Shown here: piece after piece, positions 21,605-34,204 of the stretch
Layout: each line of letters begins with the position of its first letter
How positions within the stretch are numbered: the stretch's first letter is position 1
Position numbers and translations under genes: made by a program
Source of the DNA: Aphrocallistes beatrix
Taxonomy: Eukaryota; Porifera; Hexactinellida; Sceptrulophora; Aphrocallistidae
Direction of reading: 5' to 3'
Length of the DNA stretch: 64,000 nucleotides
NCBI GenBank assembly: GCA_963281255.1
Contig: OY725488.1
Location: 5,987,524 to 6,051,523 of the forward strand
Notes under the pieces: generated by a model
Told to the model about the DNA's origin: nothing
Database searches by the model: none
Seen by the model: the letters and a program-made list of their open reading frames with translations, nothing else

Positions 21605-24342
21605 ATGGATAAACTTTACGTAGCGCAGTCGTTGCTACGTCGCCGCAAGCTAGAAGAGTGCGTGGAGGCGTGCACCATACTGCTGGAAGAGAATCCGAGG
21701 GACGAGGCTGCCTGGTTTCTCAAGATGAGAGCTCTGAGTGAGCAACTCTATGTGGACGAGGCGGACGCTGAGGAGGAAGGGATAGCAGAGGTGCTGATGG
21801 ATGATACCGCCATCGCAGAGGTCAGGAGTCAATACAATATGATTAAAATGAGATTAGTTTTTAACTTTTTATACAGGGTGACTCTTAAGTTATGTTACAA
21901 GCTTCATTAGGTATAAAATTTCTTATACTCAAACGATCTTAGTTATTATGGTCCTTAGAGATTGTAATTCGAATATTTTCAATGATTTTAAAAGATTTTT
22001 CGATTCTATGACTTAGAAATGTGTTTTGTATGGTGAGTTTTGAGAAAAAAAAATGTGTCCTGGCACGCAGCGAAAATCGCGAATCAGGGCCTACTGCTTC
22101 TGTAAAAAATGTCTTCATAATCGATGTCCCATGACAATTTAGCACCTGGCAGCTTTCATTCGCCATAGAAGAGTGTTCGAGGAAAATGTGTGAGCTAATT
22201 TTTCCTAGAATTTGAAGACTCTGGGAAGATAACTTGAAAAGCAGTGGGCCCTGATTCACGATTTTCGCTGCGTACCAGGACACATTTTTTTTTCTCAAAA
22301 CTCACCATACAAAACACATTTCTAAGTCATAGAATCGAAAAATCTTTTAATTAAAATCATTGAAAATATTCGAATTACAATCTCTAAGGACCATAATAAC
22401 TAAGATTGTTTGAGTATAAGAAATTTTATACCTAATGAAGCTTGTAACAGAACTTAAGAGTCACCCTGTACAATTCAGCACTGTTTATCAGTTCCTTAGA
22501 TATTTACGTGAACTATATTGTATACTGTACGAGTATAACATAAAACAAGGTATTAATTTGGAGCTCTATCTAGTTGCCAAGGCCTGGAACCTCACTCAAG
22601 AAATCGCTGAACTCTTCCGTCTCCGGGAACAAGCCCGGGCCTACCCCCAGCATGCGCCCTACCTCCCAGAGCGGCCGTCCCCTCACAGGCTTCCTGCGCC
22701 CCGGCAGTCAGACGGGGAGACCATCCACCATTGAAGAGACCCTCCTCACGCCTCGTACCGCCTCCACGGCGCGTCCTGTCACCAGTGCCTCTGGAAGGTT
22801 CGTCCGTCTCGGAACTGCCTCCATGCTCACAGAACCCGGAGGTCCCTTTCTAGATCTGTCCAAGCTAGACCTGCACAAATACGCGCAGAAGCCAGCTCTG
22901 GCTCGCGTTCTCTTCGAGTACCTCTACTACCACGAGAACGACACCAAGAACGCCCTCGAGGTGGCCTCACTCTCTACCACCGCGGCCAAGTACCAGGACT
23001 GGTGGTGGAAAGTTAGTAGCATTGTTAAAAAGCTAAATACCAAAGTTGTCTATTCTTTGACACTCCCTGATCTCTGTAGGTACAGCTGGGTAAGTGCTAT
23101 CTCCGTTTGGGGATGCTCAGAGAAGCCGAGCAACAGATTCGCTCCTCTCTTAGCAACATGGAGACGATAGACGCCTACCTCTACTTGGGAAAGGTGTACA
23201 GTCGTCTGGACCAGCCGCTGTCTGCACTTAAGACGTACTCACAAGGCTTACAGAAGTTTCCTGAGGAAACTTCGTTGCTTCTTACTAGCGCGCGGATACA
23301 CGAGACACTCAATGACTCAGACAAATCGATTGCACTGTATAAACAAGTGCTGCATCTTGATAATACGAATGTAGAAGCAATGGCCAGTATTGCGACTCAT
23401 CACTTCTACACTGGCCAGCCAGAGATTGCGCTTAGGTAACTACAGAAGTATATAATTATTTCGGTAATGCGGAAATGGTTCGACTTTTCGAAAAAGGAAA
23501 TACAGTAGAACTCGGTTAGTACGTACTCGAGATAAGACGTACTTCGGCTTGGTACGTACTCATTTCTCTGAACCAAAATGCATTTATTATATAGATTCCT
23601 ATGTAATATCAACTCGGTTAGTACGTACTTACGGATAGTACGTACCTTTTTCCGCTTCCCGGAGGGGTACGTACTAACCGAGTTCTACTGTAGTTCGAAT
23701 TGCGGATTTAGGAAATAGTTCGACTTTTTATCATTAGGATTAATGATGGGTTTTTTTCGAACTATTTCCACCATACCAATTATTTCAACCTTTACTTTGC
23801 TTATCAAGTTTTTTATCTAATTTGTGTGTGATACTAGATTCTACCACCGCTTGCTCCAGATGGGCGTGTACAATGCAGAGATCTATAACAACTTAGCTCT
23901 CTGCTCCTTCTACGCGCAGCAGTACGACATGTGCATGCGCTGCTTCCAGAGAGCACTGGACCTGTCTTCAGATGAGACAGCTGGCGACATCTGGTACAAC
24001 CTCGGAAACGTGTATCTCGCAATGGGAGATAACAAGCTTAGTTATCAGAGCTATAAACTCGCCCTCTCCTCTCAACCTGAACACGCAGAGGCTTACAACA
24101 ACTTAGCTGTCCTCGAATGGAAACGTAACAAGCTAGAACACGCTAAGTCCTATCTGTTAGAGAGCTCTTCTCTCAACCCACACACATACGAGCCGCATTT
24201 CAACATGGCTCTACTATCAGACGGATCTGGAGACCTGCAGACCAGCTACCGAGCTGTTAATAAAAGTCTCGAGGCCTACCCAGACCATTCAGACTCTAAA
24301 CAACTCTTAAAGAACATAAAATCTCATTTTACCTCTTTGTGA
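21605..24342 (+). CDS. TTC8: Tetratricopeptide repeat protein 8 (Bardet-Biedl syndrome 8 protein)
   Basis: Exons 21605-21820, 22574-23011, 23080-23435 and 23838-24342 join in frame to 504 residues (human about 515). TTC8/BBS8 is a subunit of the BBSome, the coat complex that moves membrane proteins in and out of cilia. The N-terminal RRRKLEEC and GIAEVLMDD stretches, the PRPGTSL start of exon 2 and the SGRFVRLGTASML block are family hallmarks. TPR repeats fill the rest (KYQDWWWKVQLGKCYLRLG, YNNLALCSFYAQQYDM, AEAYNNLAVLE). The end HFTSL resembles the known C-terminus. The first intron carries a 595-bp fold-back MITE and the third a Tigger-like MITE. The first donor (GAG|GTCAGG) is non-optimal, but the join recreates the conserved protein. 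Confidence 0.96.
21874..22468. mobile_element. Fold-back MITE, CAGGGTGACTCTTAAGTT ends, in TTC8 intron 1
   Basis: A 595-bp element whose two halves are near-complementary along their whole length, flanked by TA. The ends are CAGGGTGACTCTTAAGTT and its complement. A second, longer copy is at 36327-37096. TA flanks and CAGGGTG ends suggest Tc1/mariner relatives. Confidence 0.8.
23503..23690. mobile_element. Pogo/Tigger-like MITE, CAGTAGAACTCGGTTAGTAC family, in TTC8 intron 3
   Basis: A 188-bp element with inverted CAGTAGAACTCGGTTAGTAC ends, flanked by TA. The interior repeats the GTACGTAC motif. Confidence 0.8.
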
Positions 24343-24929
24343 TAGCATTCGCAGCCCGATCACTTGCTATTCACGATATTATCATATAATACAGCTAATT
24401 ATCGCTTCGTCACAATCAAATACAATCCATCATTTGTTTATGAGATAAACTAACAGTGATGGAATGTACGAAATATAATTTTAGAAATGCGTATGTACGC
24501 CTATTTTCACATTTTTGATAATTTGTGCCTGATTTTTAGTGTGCTTCCTTCATTATTATAATATTTGGATTGATGATCCAATATAATAATATAGGATGCA
24601 CAAAACTAAAATGAGTTTGTTGCCGGGCCAGCCATTTTAACTAATCTTTGTGATGAGCTAGCAACATTCCTTGTCCAATTCGGGCTTAAGTCATTTTCGT
24701 AAAAGTATTTCATACAAAAATATTAGCGAAAAAAAATCAGACGGGATAGAAGTGTGCTTCCAAATTCTCGGGTTAGTGACGCAACATAAAATATAGTCTC
24801 ATCAACTCAGGAATGTGCAAGCACACTGCCACCCCATTTGTGAGATTTTTAAGGTTATAAAAGTAAGGTAAAATCTCGTCCATAACAAGTCTGTATTACT
24901 AGCCACCGATATAAAAGTACGTAAATCTT

Positions 24930-24984
24930 GGGCATGCCTAATTTCCGGGATGGTCCCGTCCCGTCCCGGAAATTAGGCATGCCC
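24930..24984. repeat. Short palindrome, GGGCATGCCTAATTTCCGGG family
   Basis: A 55-bp near-perfect palindrome related to the 144-bp one at 6111-6254. It differs by a consistent ACGGG to CCGGG change in the arm. Confidence 0.75.
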
Positions 24985-25008
24985 GTAAATCTTTAAATCC
25001 CTAGAATA

Positions 25009-25277
25009 CAGTCAGGGTCGCTTATTGTGAACCACTAGGGACCAAAAAATATGTTCATAATAGAGATACAGTGGAATTTGCTTATTAGCAACCAATCTTC
25101 AGGTCCCAGGTGACGATTTTGTGTTAATTCTGTTCCCTTATTAGCAAGCATTTTATGAGCAAAACTCGAGTTGCTAAGCGAACTTTATTCAATACAAATC
25201 CTATCTAAAAAATGAAATTGGGACCAGAGGAGGTTAGTTCATAATGAACTAATGTTGATATGAAGCGACCCTGACTG
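25009..25277. mobile_element. Pogo/Tigger-like MITE, CAGTCAGGGTCGCTT family, with nested element
   Basis: Outer ends CAGTCAGGGTCGCTTATTG and a complement ending GCGACCCTGACTG, flanked by TA. Inside, from about 25069, sits a second CAGTGGAATTTGCTTATTAG-type sequence, apparently a nested or fused relative. Confidence 0.65.
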
Positions 25278-25521
25278 TATCTCTTTTTTATTTGTAAGCT
25301 TCAGATAAATCCGAAGCAGGAAAAAAATTATTCAAAAACTATTGTTTTGATCTTCTCCACGGAAATCTTTAGTAAAAGGCGAAAGATTTATACGCTATGA
25401 AGAAAATCACTAGTTATGATAATTTTATCCAACATCGTATATGTGGTAATTCAAACGAAATACCAATGTGGTTCATTAATAATGTTCAATTATGCATGTA
25501 CTTCTCAATTAAATGCACATA

Positions 25522-25695
25522 CAGTCTTCTCTCGTTAGTACGTACACCAAGGGACCATCAAAATACGTATGTCTTATCCGGAGTTCGTACTAACCAAAGT
25601 ATTTTGTATGTACTTTAATATGTAGGGGATTTAAAAAGTGTACTTCTTATCCGGAGTTACGTCTTATCCGTGTTCGTACTAACGAGAGTCTACTG
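25522..25695. mobile_element. Pogo/Tigger-like MITE, CAGTCTTCTCTCGTTAGTAC family
   Basis: A 174-bp element with ends CAGTCTTCTCTCGTTAGTAC and an imperfect complement (GTACTAACGAGAGTCTACTG), flanked by TA. Short open frames inside are not genes. Confidence 0.7.
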
Positions 25696-25749
25696 TATTT
25701 GGTTCAGATTATTTGAACAGTTCATTATTTCCCCTACCAATAGTAAGTA

Positions 25750-26058
25750 CAGTACACCCTCACCAATCCGAACAGCCAGCCCTGTGCCAATGATCGAAAA
25801 AAATCGTTCGGATTAGTGAATTTGTTCCGATTAATGAAATAACATAATCCATGGGATATTAATTATAATAAATGTGTAGTGTTAAAAAATTAATTAATTA
25901 TTTTGTGCAATTCATACAAAATAATTAATTAATTTTCTAACACTATACATTTTAACGAGGTTTCTCAATCTAATTGAAAGATATTCATAAAAGTTGATTC
26001 AAAGCATAGAGACGAATTAGATAATATTTTGTGTGTTCGGATTAGCAAGGTTGTACTG
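25750..26058. mobile_element. Pogo/Tigger-like MITE, CAGTACACCCTCACCAATCC family
   Basis: A 309-bp element with ends CAGTACACCCTCACCAATCC and a complement ending GGTTGTACTG, flanked by TA. The centre carries a palindrome around TTAATTAATTATTTTG at about 25890-25945. Confidence 0.65.
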
Positions 26059-26354
26059 TACTAAATTGGATCTTTTCATGAATCACGCCTATTTATTTTC
26101 TTTCGAGTTTGAATGCGTTTCTCTTGATGTGAAAGGTTCAATTTAGTACTTTTGTAAATGGGAAAAAATCAAATGTTCAAATTTTTTCAAAGTCCGATTA
26201 ATGTATAACGTGATTTGTGGTGATAAAAGCTCCCTCTCCAAAATTATGAGATGGAGATAATTGCCCAAAGACTTAGTTAGGCAGACACAAAGTGTTCACA
26301 AGCAAACTTGCTTGTTTTTAATAATATAGTAGTACCTCTTTACGAAAAGATAGC

Positions 26355-27715
<1,361 letters not shown>

Positions 27716-28439
27716 TGTCTGCTGGCTATAGATTATGTGGTGATGTAGTTAGGTTGGTAGAGTATCGCTAGAGTTGTTATAATGTACAATGTGCTTGTGA
27801 TTAATTAAACAATCTCTTAGGGGAGATATCATTTCCCGGCATCAGAGATAATTTAATTCCATAAGTTTGGGACAGCAACTTAATTGGAACTGAGGTTAAC
27901 AGATTATTTATTATAAGTTCGGTATTACGTAACTCATTGCCCAGTGATTAATATTCGGATTAAAATATAACAATTGCACGACAAGACATTGTAGTTATTT
28001 TCACAATTAATTATTTCTGGTGTATATGCGTTTTGGAGACCCCTGGGTCCTAAACACCTCCTAATCGCAGGATTACTTATCCCAGTAAGAAAAATCGGTC
28101 GGACCTATTACAGTTTTCCCATTATTTATCCCTTGAGCATCATCACAATACAATTTACATATGGTATCACAGGCATATATTAATACTTAGACCAATAACG
28201 TCAAATCGAGCTATCTAGGAACCTCAAAACACTAGCGTCTCTAAATCACTAGTGATTTCGGGTCCCAGGTCTTCAAAACGCTAGTAATAAAGGGGCGGGG
28301 TTCCAAAAAGCGCTTACACCAGTAAATTATTATATTCGAAAGAAAACAAAAAGCTGGTAACAATTTATTCAATTGGAAAATATATGTACAACAATATCAA
28401 CACTATATAAATTAGTTATTTAAACAGTTAAATGCGGCA
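27716..28439. other. Intergenic stretch between PSMC4 and DET1 (tail to tail)
   Basis: The two genes converge here. On the minus strand an AATAAA-type signal lies near 28365, about 75 bases past the DET1 stop. No gene is seen. Repeated CACTAG and CGCTAG motifs at 28230-28300 form weak inverted repeats. Confidence 0.45.
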
Positions 28440-29984
28440 TCAGGGGAACATGTGGAAATTAATATAGAAGTTGACATCCCCTCTCTGTACAGATATGATG
28501 AAGGGGTCAGTGGGGTGGTAGGTGAACGCTACCATCTCTCTACCCGCTGGAGTGTCGTGTCCTCTCAGCTTGGGCTGGAATGCCAGGGCGTGTTGGTGCT
28601 GATGGAAGAACCCAATAGGATGCTCGAACACTTCGTTCCAAGGTCTGTCGATGACTGGGACAAACTTCTCATTGTACCTGAATATCATCCGGTTAAGGAA
28701 AGGAGACTCGTGTACCGCCTGGCATGAGAATGGCAGCTGGCTTAGAGTACGCACGATCGCCTCTTTGGGGCCTCCGTTTCTCGCCGTGATCAAACTCTGC
28801 TTGTACTGCTTGTGTATCTCCATCGCGTAGATGTTGTCCCGCATGGGCGATCCCTCCAGGAGAGCTCTGTTCTCCTCGTAGTACACCATCAGCTCCTCCA
28901 GGTTGTCCAGCATGTCCGCATAGACGTTAGTGACGGAGTTAGTTCGGAGGTCGAAGAACACCCAGATGTTGTACTTGGGGCCTTGGTCTTGTCTCAGGTA
29001 GATCACTCTCTCGTGGCTGTAGCGGATGAAGAGTCGGTGGGGGTTCAGCAACTGGATCTTCCATATCTTCATCTTGCGCACTGTTTCGAAATAGAAGTAG
29101 AATCGGAGTAGATTGTTCATGCGCTTAACCTTGTCAGATTCCTGGTAAGCTGTAATGAATAGGTAGCGCATCACTTTCTGCTTCATCTGAGTGAGGATGT
29201 GTGAGTAGTTCTTCGTGCAGAGGGGATGACGCTTGATGCTTGGGTGCTGGATGAATAGCGAGTACTCCGACTGTGTAAGGAACTGGCCCAGTATGTCTGA
29301 TAACAAGAGTTTCCCTCCCGATTGCTCGCTGATATCGAAGAGATGGATGTTCTGTCTAGAAAGAGAGAGGATGGCCACTTTGTCTCCGCAAACGGATACA
29401 CTCAGTCCGTGAATGGTAGACAGCAGCAGCATATCTCTTGGAAAGTCCACCTGGTCTGACTTGAGACCCGTTGTCAAGTTGACAAGCATTATGCGGTAAG
29501 TTTCACTGTAGTGTATATTGCCGTGGGATACCAGACAGTCGTTATGGTCGAGTCGAGGGTCGTTGGGGGACTGTTTTAGAGCCTCTTTCTTAACACCTCC
29601 TGCTATCAAGAATTTCGAGTTCCTTGTAAACAAACAACATTGTGGGACAAATGAGAAGTCGCGTCCAATCTGAACGCTAAAACGCCTTCTAAAAAGAATC
29701 TTGAAGATGTTATCTGGGGTAGCTATTTCGCTCTTACCGTGCCCGACCCCTGAATACTCATAGACCACAATCTCTGACTGATTTCTGTTGAATGTTACCA
29801 GCAGCCTTCCGTCGGGGGTGAACTTACGCAGATGTCCCGCATCCATACTAACGTTATTCACTGTCTTCGTGGGGAGGATATTCTGGTACATATTGTTGAT
29901 GGAATAAGGATTAGGATCAAGGTAGGTTCGAACCATCAGTTTGTTGAAAATGTTGAAATACTTTTTCTTGTGCCAGTTTATCAT
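28440..29984 (-). CDS. DET1: DET1 homolog (CUL4-DDB1 ubiquitin ligase component)
   Basis: A single exon of 514 residues (human about 550). DET1 works with DDB1, DDA1 and COP1 in a CUL4-type E3 ligase that controls transcription factors such as c-Jun. It is nuclear in plants and animals. The match to the family runs the whole length: LRKFTPDGRLLVTFNRNQSE near the start, QCCLFTRNSKFLIAGG, a middle LRFYFYFETVRKMKIWKIQL block, a RNGGPKEAIVRTLSQLPFS block and the C-terminal end FIISVQRGDVNFYINFHM. The start at 29984 is in-frame and near the family start, though the N-terminus is shorter than in vertebrates. Lack of introns fits this genome. Confidence 0.93.
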   Translation of the reverse strand: MINWHKKKYFNIFNKLMVRTYLDPNPYSINNMYQNILPTKTVNNVSMDAGHLRKFTPDGRLLVTFNRNQSEIVVYEYSGVGHGKSEIATPDNIFKILFRRRFSVQIGRDFSFVPQCCLFTRNSKFLIAGGVKKEALKQSPNDPRLDHNDCLVSHGNIHYSETYRIMLVNLTTGLKSDQVDFPRDMLLLSTIHGLSVSVCGDKVAILSLSRQNIHLFDISEQSGGKLLLSDILGQFLTQSEYSLFIQHPSIKRHPLCTKNYSHILTQMKQKVMRYLFITAYQESDKVKRMNNLLRFYFYFETVRKMKIWKIQLLNPHRLFIRYSHERVIYLRQDQGPKYNIWVFFDLRTNSVTNVYADMLDNLEELMVYYEENRALLEGSPMRDNIYAMEIHKQYKQSLITARNGGPKEAIVRTLSQLPFSCQAVHESPFLNRMIFRYNEKFVPVIDRPWNEVFEHPIGFFHQHQHALAFQPKLRGHDTPAGREMVAFTYHPTDPFIISVQRGDVNFYINFHMFP

Positions 29985-30233
29985 ATTACACTACAAGTAG
30001 TATTAGATAAGTAGAACATTATTTACTCAGTGTTGGGTATTGATGCAGGGGATGGTGGGTTAAAAAGTCGAATATAAACACATTTTGGGAAGAAGAGAAT
30101 ACTTTAGATTGTACTACGCATTACCAGTGTACCCTCCTATCCCCATGGGGATATGTTCCCTTGGGGACACATCCCCAAGCTAATTACATAGTACATCTCA
30201 GGTACGATTTTACACGACGCAAAGCTGATGCAC
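29985..30233. other. DET1 upstream region
   Basis: A short region between the DET1 start and the transposase remnant. An inverted CCCCATGGGG-type motif lies at about 30140-30175. No promoter motif can be assigned. Confidence 0.35.
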
Positions 30234-31218
30234 TCATTCACTAATTGCATTCGTCGCAGACGCATCTACTAAAAGGATAAACATCAAAATGCATCCTCTG
30301 AGATGCTGGCAAGTTGATCTTGGGAAAATGACTGAATACCTTACGGGTGCAGGTAGGGACTCTTCATTCATTCCTGCCATTATTGTGGTGAAGAGATCAA
30401 GTTGTGTCCTGAGTATGTGGATTGAAATCGTATCCATAATGTTTAAGAACGAACTGAAGGTCATCGATGTACGGCGACCTTTAGCTGCACTCAATAAAAG
30501 TTTTTCTAGTCGTTCTAGAACTGTATAACCATGGACAGCCGAGAGTTGGGCAGGGGATGCTGGTTTTACCGATCGTTTATATATACGTATATATGTATTT
30601 ATCTGGCGCTCAGTCAGGGGGGTGAAACAGGGGGTGCGACTGCACCCCCCCTGTACTCCATGGCGCTGCCCATGTGTATAACCTGGCTGATTGAATCGGT
30701 TACGAATGCAAATCATGATGTGGTCCACACACTCAAAGTGGATGAGGTTATAGTGGTACTCAGGTGTGCTAGGATAATCCCTCGTGCTGATTCTACCTCG
30801 AATCTAACGGGTACTTCTCTCTTACGTGGTAATTCAGCTTCTTGAATCTGCAATTCAGTAACGATTTCAATCAAATGTAAAGCTTCATCAGTACGAATCC
30901 TCGAAGTCTTGCAGGTGAGATCAGCAATTCTCTGGGCATCAAAAGCAGTGAAGGTTGGACTCTGGAGGGTTCTGCTGAGGTTGCCATTATGTCCTAGGAG
31001 ACGTTGCCCCAGTACCAATCAAATAGATATTCGAAAGTGTCCATCGATGCCTTCACACCACCAATACGTACTCGAGTCCCCGAGTCATGGGCGGCATCCA
31101 ATGCTTCATCCCAAAAATCCAAGAAAACGGAGTAGTTATCAATAACAGAGATCGAGCACGGACAGTCCATCTTGTAGGACAGAGTGTGCGGAAAAAAATC
31201 TTTAAATAATTCGTCCAC
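30234..31218 (-). pseudogene. hAT transposase remnant (ZMYM/P52rIPK-like), frameshifted
   Basis: Three overlapping minus-strand frames (30994-31218, 30713-31018 and 30234-30728) together resemble the catalytic region and C-terminus of hAT transposases of the zinc-finger MYM/52-kDa-repressor kind. Visible landmarks are NLSRTLQSPTFTAFDAQRIA, LPRKREVPVRFEV, the HYNLIHFECVDHIMICI stretch and RNRFNQPGY, then LERLEKLLLSAA and ILRTQLDLF. Frame breaks near 31000 and 30785, and a 145-bp insertion at 30530-30674, inactivate it. N-terminal zinc fingers and terminal repeats are not visible, so it is a decayed fragment. Confidence 0.75.
30530..30674. mobile_element. 145-bp hAT MITE nested in the hAT transposase remnant
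   Basis: Ends CATGGACAGCC and the complement CATGGGCAGCG, flanked by the 8-bp direct repeat TGTATAAC (30522-30529 and 30675-30682). It interrupts the transposase frame between the NQPGY and LERLEK segments. The duplication is perfect, so the insertion is probably younger than the decay of the host copy. Confidence 0.85.
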
Positions 31219-31540
31219 ATACCGAATGCTAACTGCGACTTATTGGAGATAACCTAAAACCATTGTTATTCACTTTAACTCAAAAGAAATTCATTGTATT
31301 AATCTTAACCAAAATGACGCAGAATTATCTCCTCTACAAAATGCATAGGTCCCAAGTTTGAGTGAGCCCAATACTTAAAACTCAATTAATGTATGTATAT
31401 ATATAATAATAATATCCCTTAAATTACCCGGGGTCATTTCTATTTATAGCAAATACCCCACACTTCTAAGGTTTCCCCGCCCAAAATGACTTAACCGGAA
31501 ATGAGAGCAAAAATCTAGCGGCATTTAAGATATATATATC
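31219..31540. other. Intergenic stretch
   Basis: No gene or clear repeat is recognised between the transposase remnant and the GC-head element copy. Confidence 0.4.
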
Positions 31541-32011
31541 TATAACGAATTGATTGAAGAAACTGCCAAGAACAGAAAGCTGAATTTTGGCATGTGGGAG
31601 TCTTTTGGCTATGGCTCCACTAAGTTCTGACCTCAGACGAAAAAGTCGACTCATCATGGAATTATGACGTCATTGTCACCTTTTTTATAATTAGAAATAT
31701 CAGGGTTTTTTTACTATAACTCAGCCATTTTAGGTGCTATCATAGAAGGCTGAAATTTTAATAGAATGTGTATATTAAATTAATATATCTCATAAAAGAT
31801 ACAACTATCAAAAAAATGATGACTCATCACTCTGTTATGACGTCATCATTCCGCTTTTTCAAGTGATATTATCGTTTATATCCTTAAGACAGACGTATTT
31901 AGAGATGTTATATACCTTATAATTAATCAATGTGAGTTAGCCGTCCGAAGGACGCCTCTAGCGGACAGAAGTGTCTGCCAGCCGCGTAGCGCAAGCAAGC
32001 CAAGCGCGCTT
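31541..32011 (+). mobile_element. GC-head element variant 2, copy C
   Basis: Runs from TATAACGAATTGATTGAAG to GCAAGCAAGCCAAGCGCGCTT. It is closely similar to copy B and keeps the ATGACGTCAT blocks. Short minus-strand frames inside are not genes. Confidence 0.7.
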
Positions 32012-33302
32012 GTTATTTATTATAAATTAACGGCAAACAATTAAATGTCCACAATTGCCGCATTTTCATCACCCTACAAAGGCTATAAAACTGGTCCGGC
32101 CATGGCCGAACTGCCGTACCCTTCGTCACTACCCTGTTGTTTGAGATGTATCCCCAAGACATAATTGCGTCATTTATAGGGTTCTATATCCGGTGTTCTC
32201 TTAACCCACATCCACTGTATTGTCAAAAGGTCTGGCCGTGAACTGATATGGACTTGAGCTAACAAAAGCTCCCAGACCAGGGACATTGGCATGGGGGACA
32301 AGAGGGACGATGCTCCAATAGTTTGGAGGTTGTTTGGGTAGAAGTTTGGGGTAGGAGTAGGGATATAGTTTAGGGGTTTCAATTGTAAAAGTGGACTATT
32401 AGTCCGTCAATGGTATTAAAAACTGACACGAATTAACTTAGGACGAGTTGGTATATAGTACGAGTTGACTGGCATTCAAAATATTCATATAAAAAAATTT
32501 ATTACTGAAAAATAAAGAATTTCAAAAGCAATGTTGGTATAAATTTGATTTTATTGCTATAAAATTAGCAAATACTTACGGCGCTGAGCGACAAAGACGA
32601 CACTGATTCTAGCGATAATAACGCAGCGTTTTCAGTGGAGAATGCTACCGATTTCAGACCGATTTAGCAGCATTTTGGGTAGGTTATATGGCTCTCAGGT
32701 TGTCGCGGGGCTTTTACTAGCAAGAAGGGTGGCTGCCACAGTTTTGAGATGTGGAAATAGAGACTAAAACCACGAATCCCAGGAGTTTTTAAGCTAGCGG
32801 CATTGTCGCTAGAGCAACCCTAGCGGTATTATCGCTAGATTCAGCATTTAAAACATTTTAAGACCCAGAGGAATAATAATAGACCAGTTTTACACAGTTC
32901 AAAGTTTAATTAGAGCGATAAATCAAAGCCGTATACGATAAACCTTTGAAAAGTATTGTTACCAATATGAACATCACATCAAAGTCTGCAATTCAGCTGC
33001 CAAAAAGTTTATATGAATCATGTGATGTGTGATTGCGCAATAAGATCTTTTTAGAGCAAAAATACATTGTTATCTGCATTTGAATGCTTGATTTTTAGTG
33101 CAGCTCCTATAAGGAGATGCCCTTATGGCATGGACGGAGTATCTCGTCCGTACGCGCGCTACTGCGAAATCTAACATTCCGATTTTTACCAAATTTCGCA
33201 TGTAGGATCTCTTTATGGTGTGCGCACATTTTTTCGCAAAATCTCATCACTTCCGGTTTTTATAAGGATATATTCGTATTTTAAACCACCCCTGCAAAGC
33301 TT
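32012..33302. other. Repeat-rich stretch without genes
   Basis: No gene is seen. Positions 32790-32840 have GCTAGCGGCATTGTCGCTAG-type short repeats. Positions 33097-33255 are a repeat shared with 56960-57155 (GGAGATGCCCTTA, then GCGAAATCTAACA and ATCTCTTTATGGTG). A short minus-strand frame at 32170-32382 is unsupported. Confidence 0.45.
33097..33255 (+). repeat. Dispersed repeat shared with 56960-57155
   Basis: Shared blocks in the same order at both loci: AGATGCCCTTA, GCATGGAC, GCGAAATCTAACA, CATTTCGCAT, ATCTCTTTATGGTGT, and a CATCACTTC end. It has no coding capacity. Function and class are unknown. Confidence 0.65.
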
Positions 33303-33850
33303 TGTTTTACGCTAAAAGCGAGTTCTCAACGGCTAATATAGGATATTTTAATATGTGGAATCCGACTTCACATTTTAAAGTAATAATATGGATATTTTAT
33401 GAGTTATTAACATATTGATATATACATATTTTCACACCTTTTGAAAAATTCTTATTTTAAGCTAAAAGCAAGTTCTCAAGCTAATATAGGATATTTTAAT
33501 ATGTAGATTCCGATTTTCGCACTTTAAAAGTGATAATATGTGAATGTTATGAGTTACTACATAAGTTTATATACATATTTTCACACCTTTTGAAAAATAT
33601 TTCATTTTGAGTTAAAAGCGAGTTCTCAACGGCTAATCTAGGGTATTTTAATATGTGTAATCCAATTTTCACATTTTAAAAGTAATAATGTGAATATTTT
33701 ATGAGCTATTAGCATTTATATATATATATGTATATATATTTACACCTTTTGAAAAATTCTTATTTTGAGCAAAAAGCGAGCTCTCAACGGCTATTATACG
33801 GTATTTTGTAGATTCCAAATTTCACACTTGGAATGTCGTAAAATGAGTAT
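33303..33850 (+). repeat. Tandem array of ~150-bp units
   Basis: Four diverged units, each starting near AAAAGCGAGTTCTCAACGGC, then ATATAGGATATTTTAATATG, an AT-rich stretch and CACACCTTTTGAAAAATT. Unit starts are near 33312, 33462, 33610 and 33768. Related sequence occurs near 380-500, 53650-53760 and 54780-54900. The array leads directly into the orphan gene at 34205. Confidence 0.7.
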
Positions 33851-34204
33851 TTCCCGATGTATTCCGATATTCACATTTCGTGTTCCTTCGAGTCACTTCC
33901 TGGAGCTGCACTATCAGTCTGTCGACCGACATTTTTTGATACGGCAGCAATAGAATGGCCTTCCTATTACACAGGCCAACAAAAAAATATTTTTGTCTCT
34001 TGGCTCAGATTGTTGGAGCGTTTTTTGGGTATATCGGGGTTGCTGAATCCGAAAATACTATTAGTTTTGCTGAATTGGCTCTAGTTTTCTAGATATTACA
34101 CAACCTTAAATTTTGAGATAATTTACAAATATATGCGATTTGTAGGTTTATTACAACATTTACATCTATTTGTTCACTCTATTTCCAGCATATTAGAACC
34201 TTTC

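Larger units (their letters stand above)
24343..26354. other. MITE-dense intergenic stretch between TTC8 and PSMC4
   Basis: No gene is visible in 2 kb. It contains at least four separate inverted-repeat elements (24930, 25009, 25522 and 25750, listed separately). The 26060-26354 part directly upstream of PSMC4 should hold its promoter, but nothing specific is recognisable. Confidence 0.5.
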
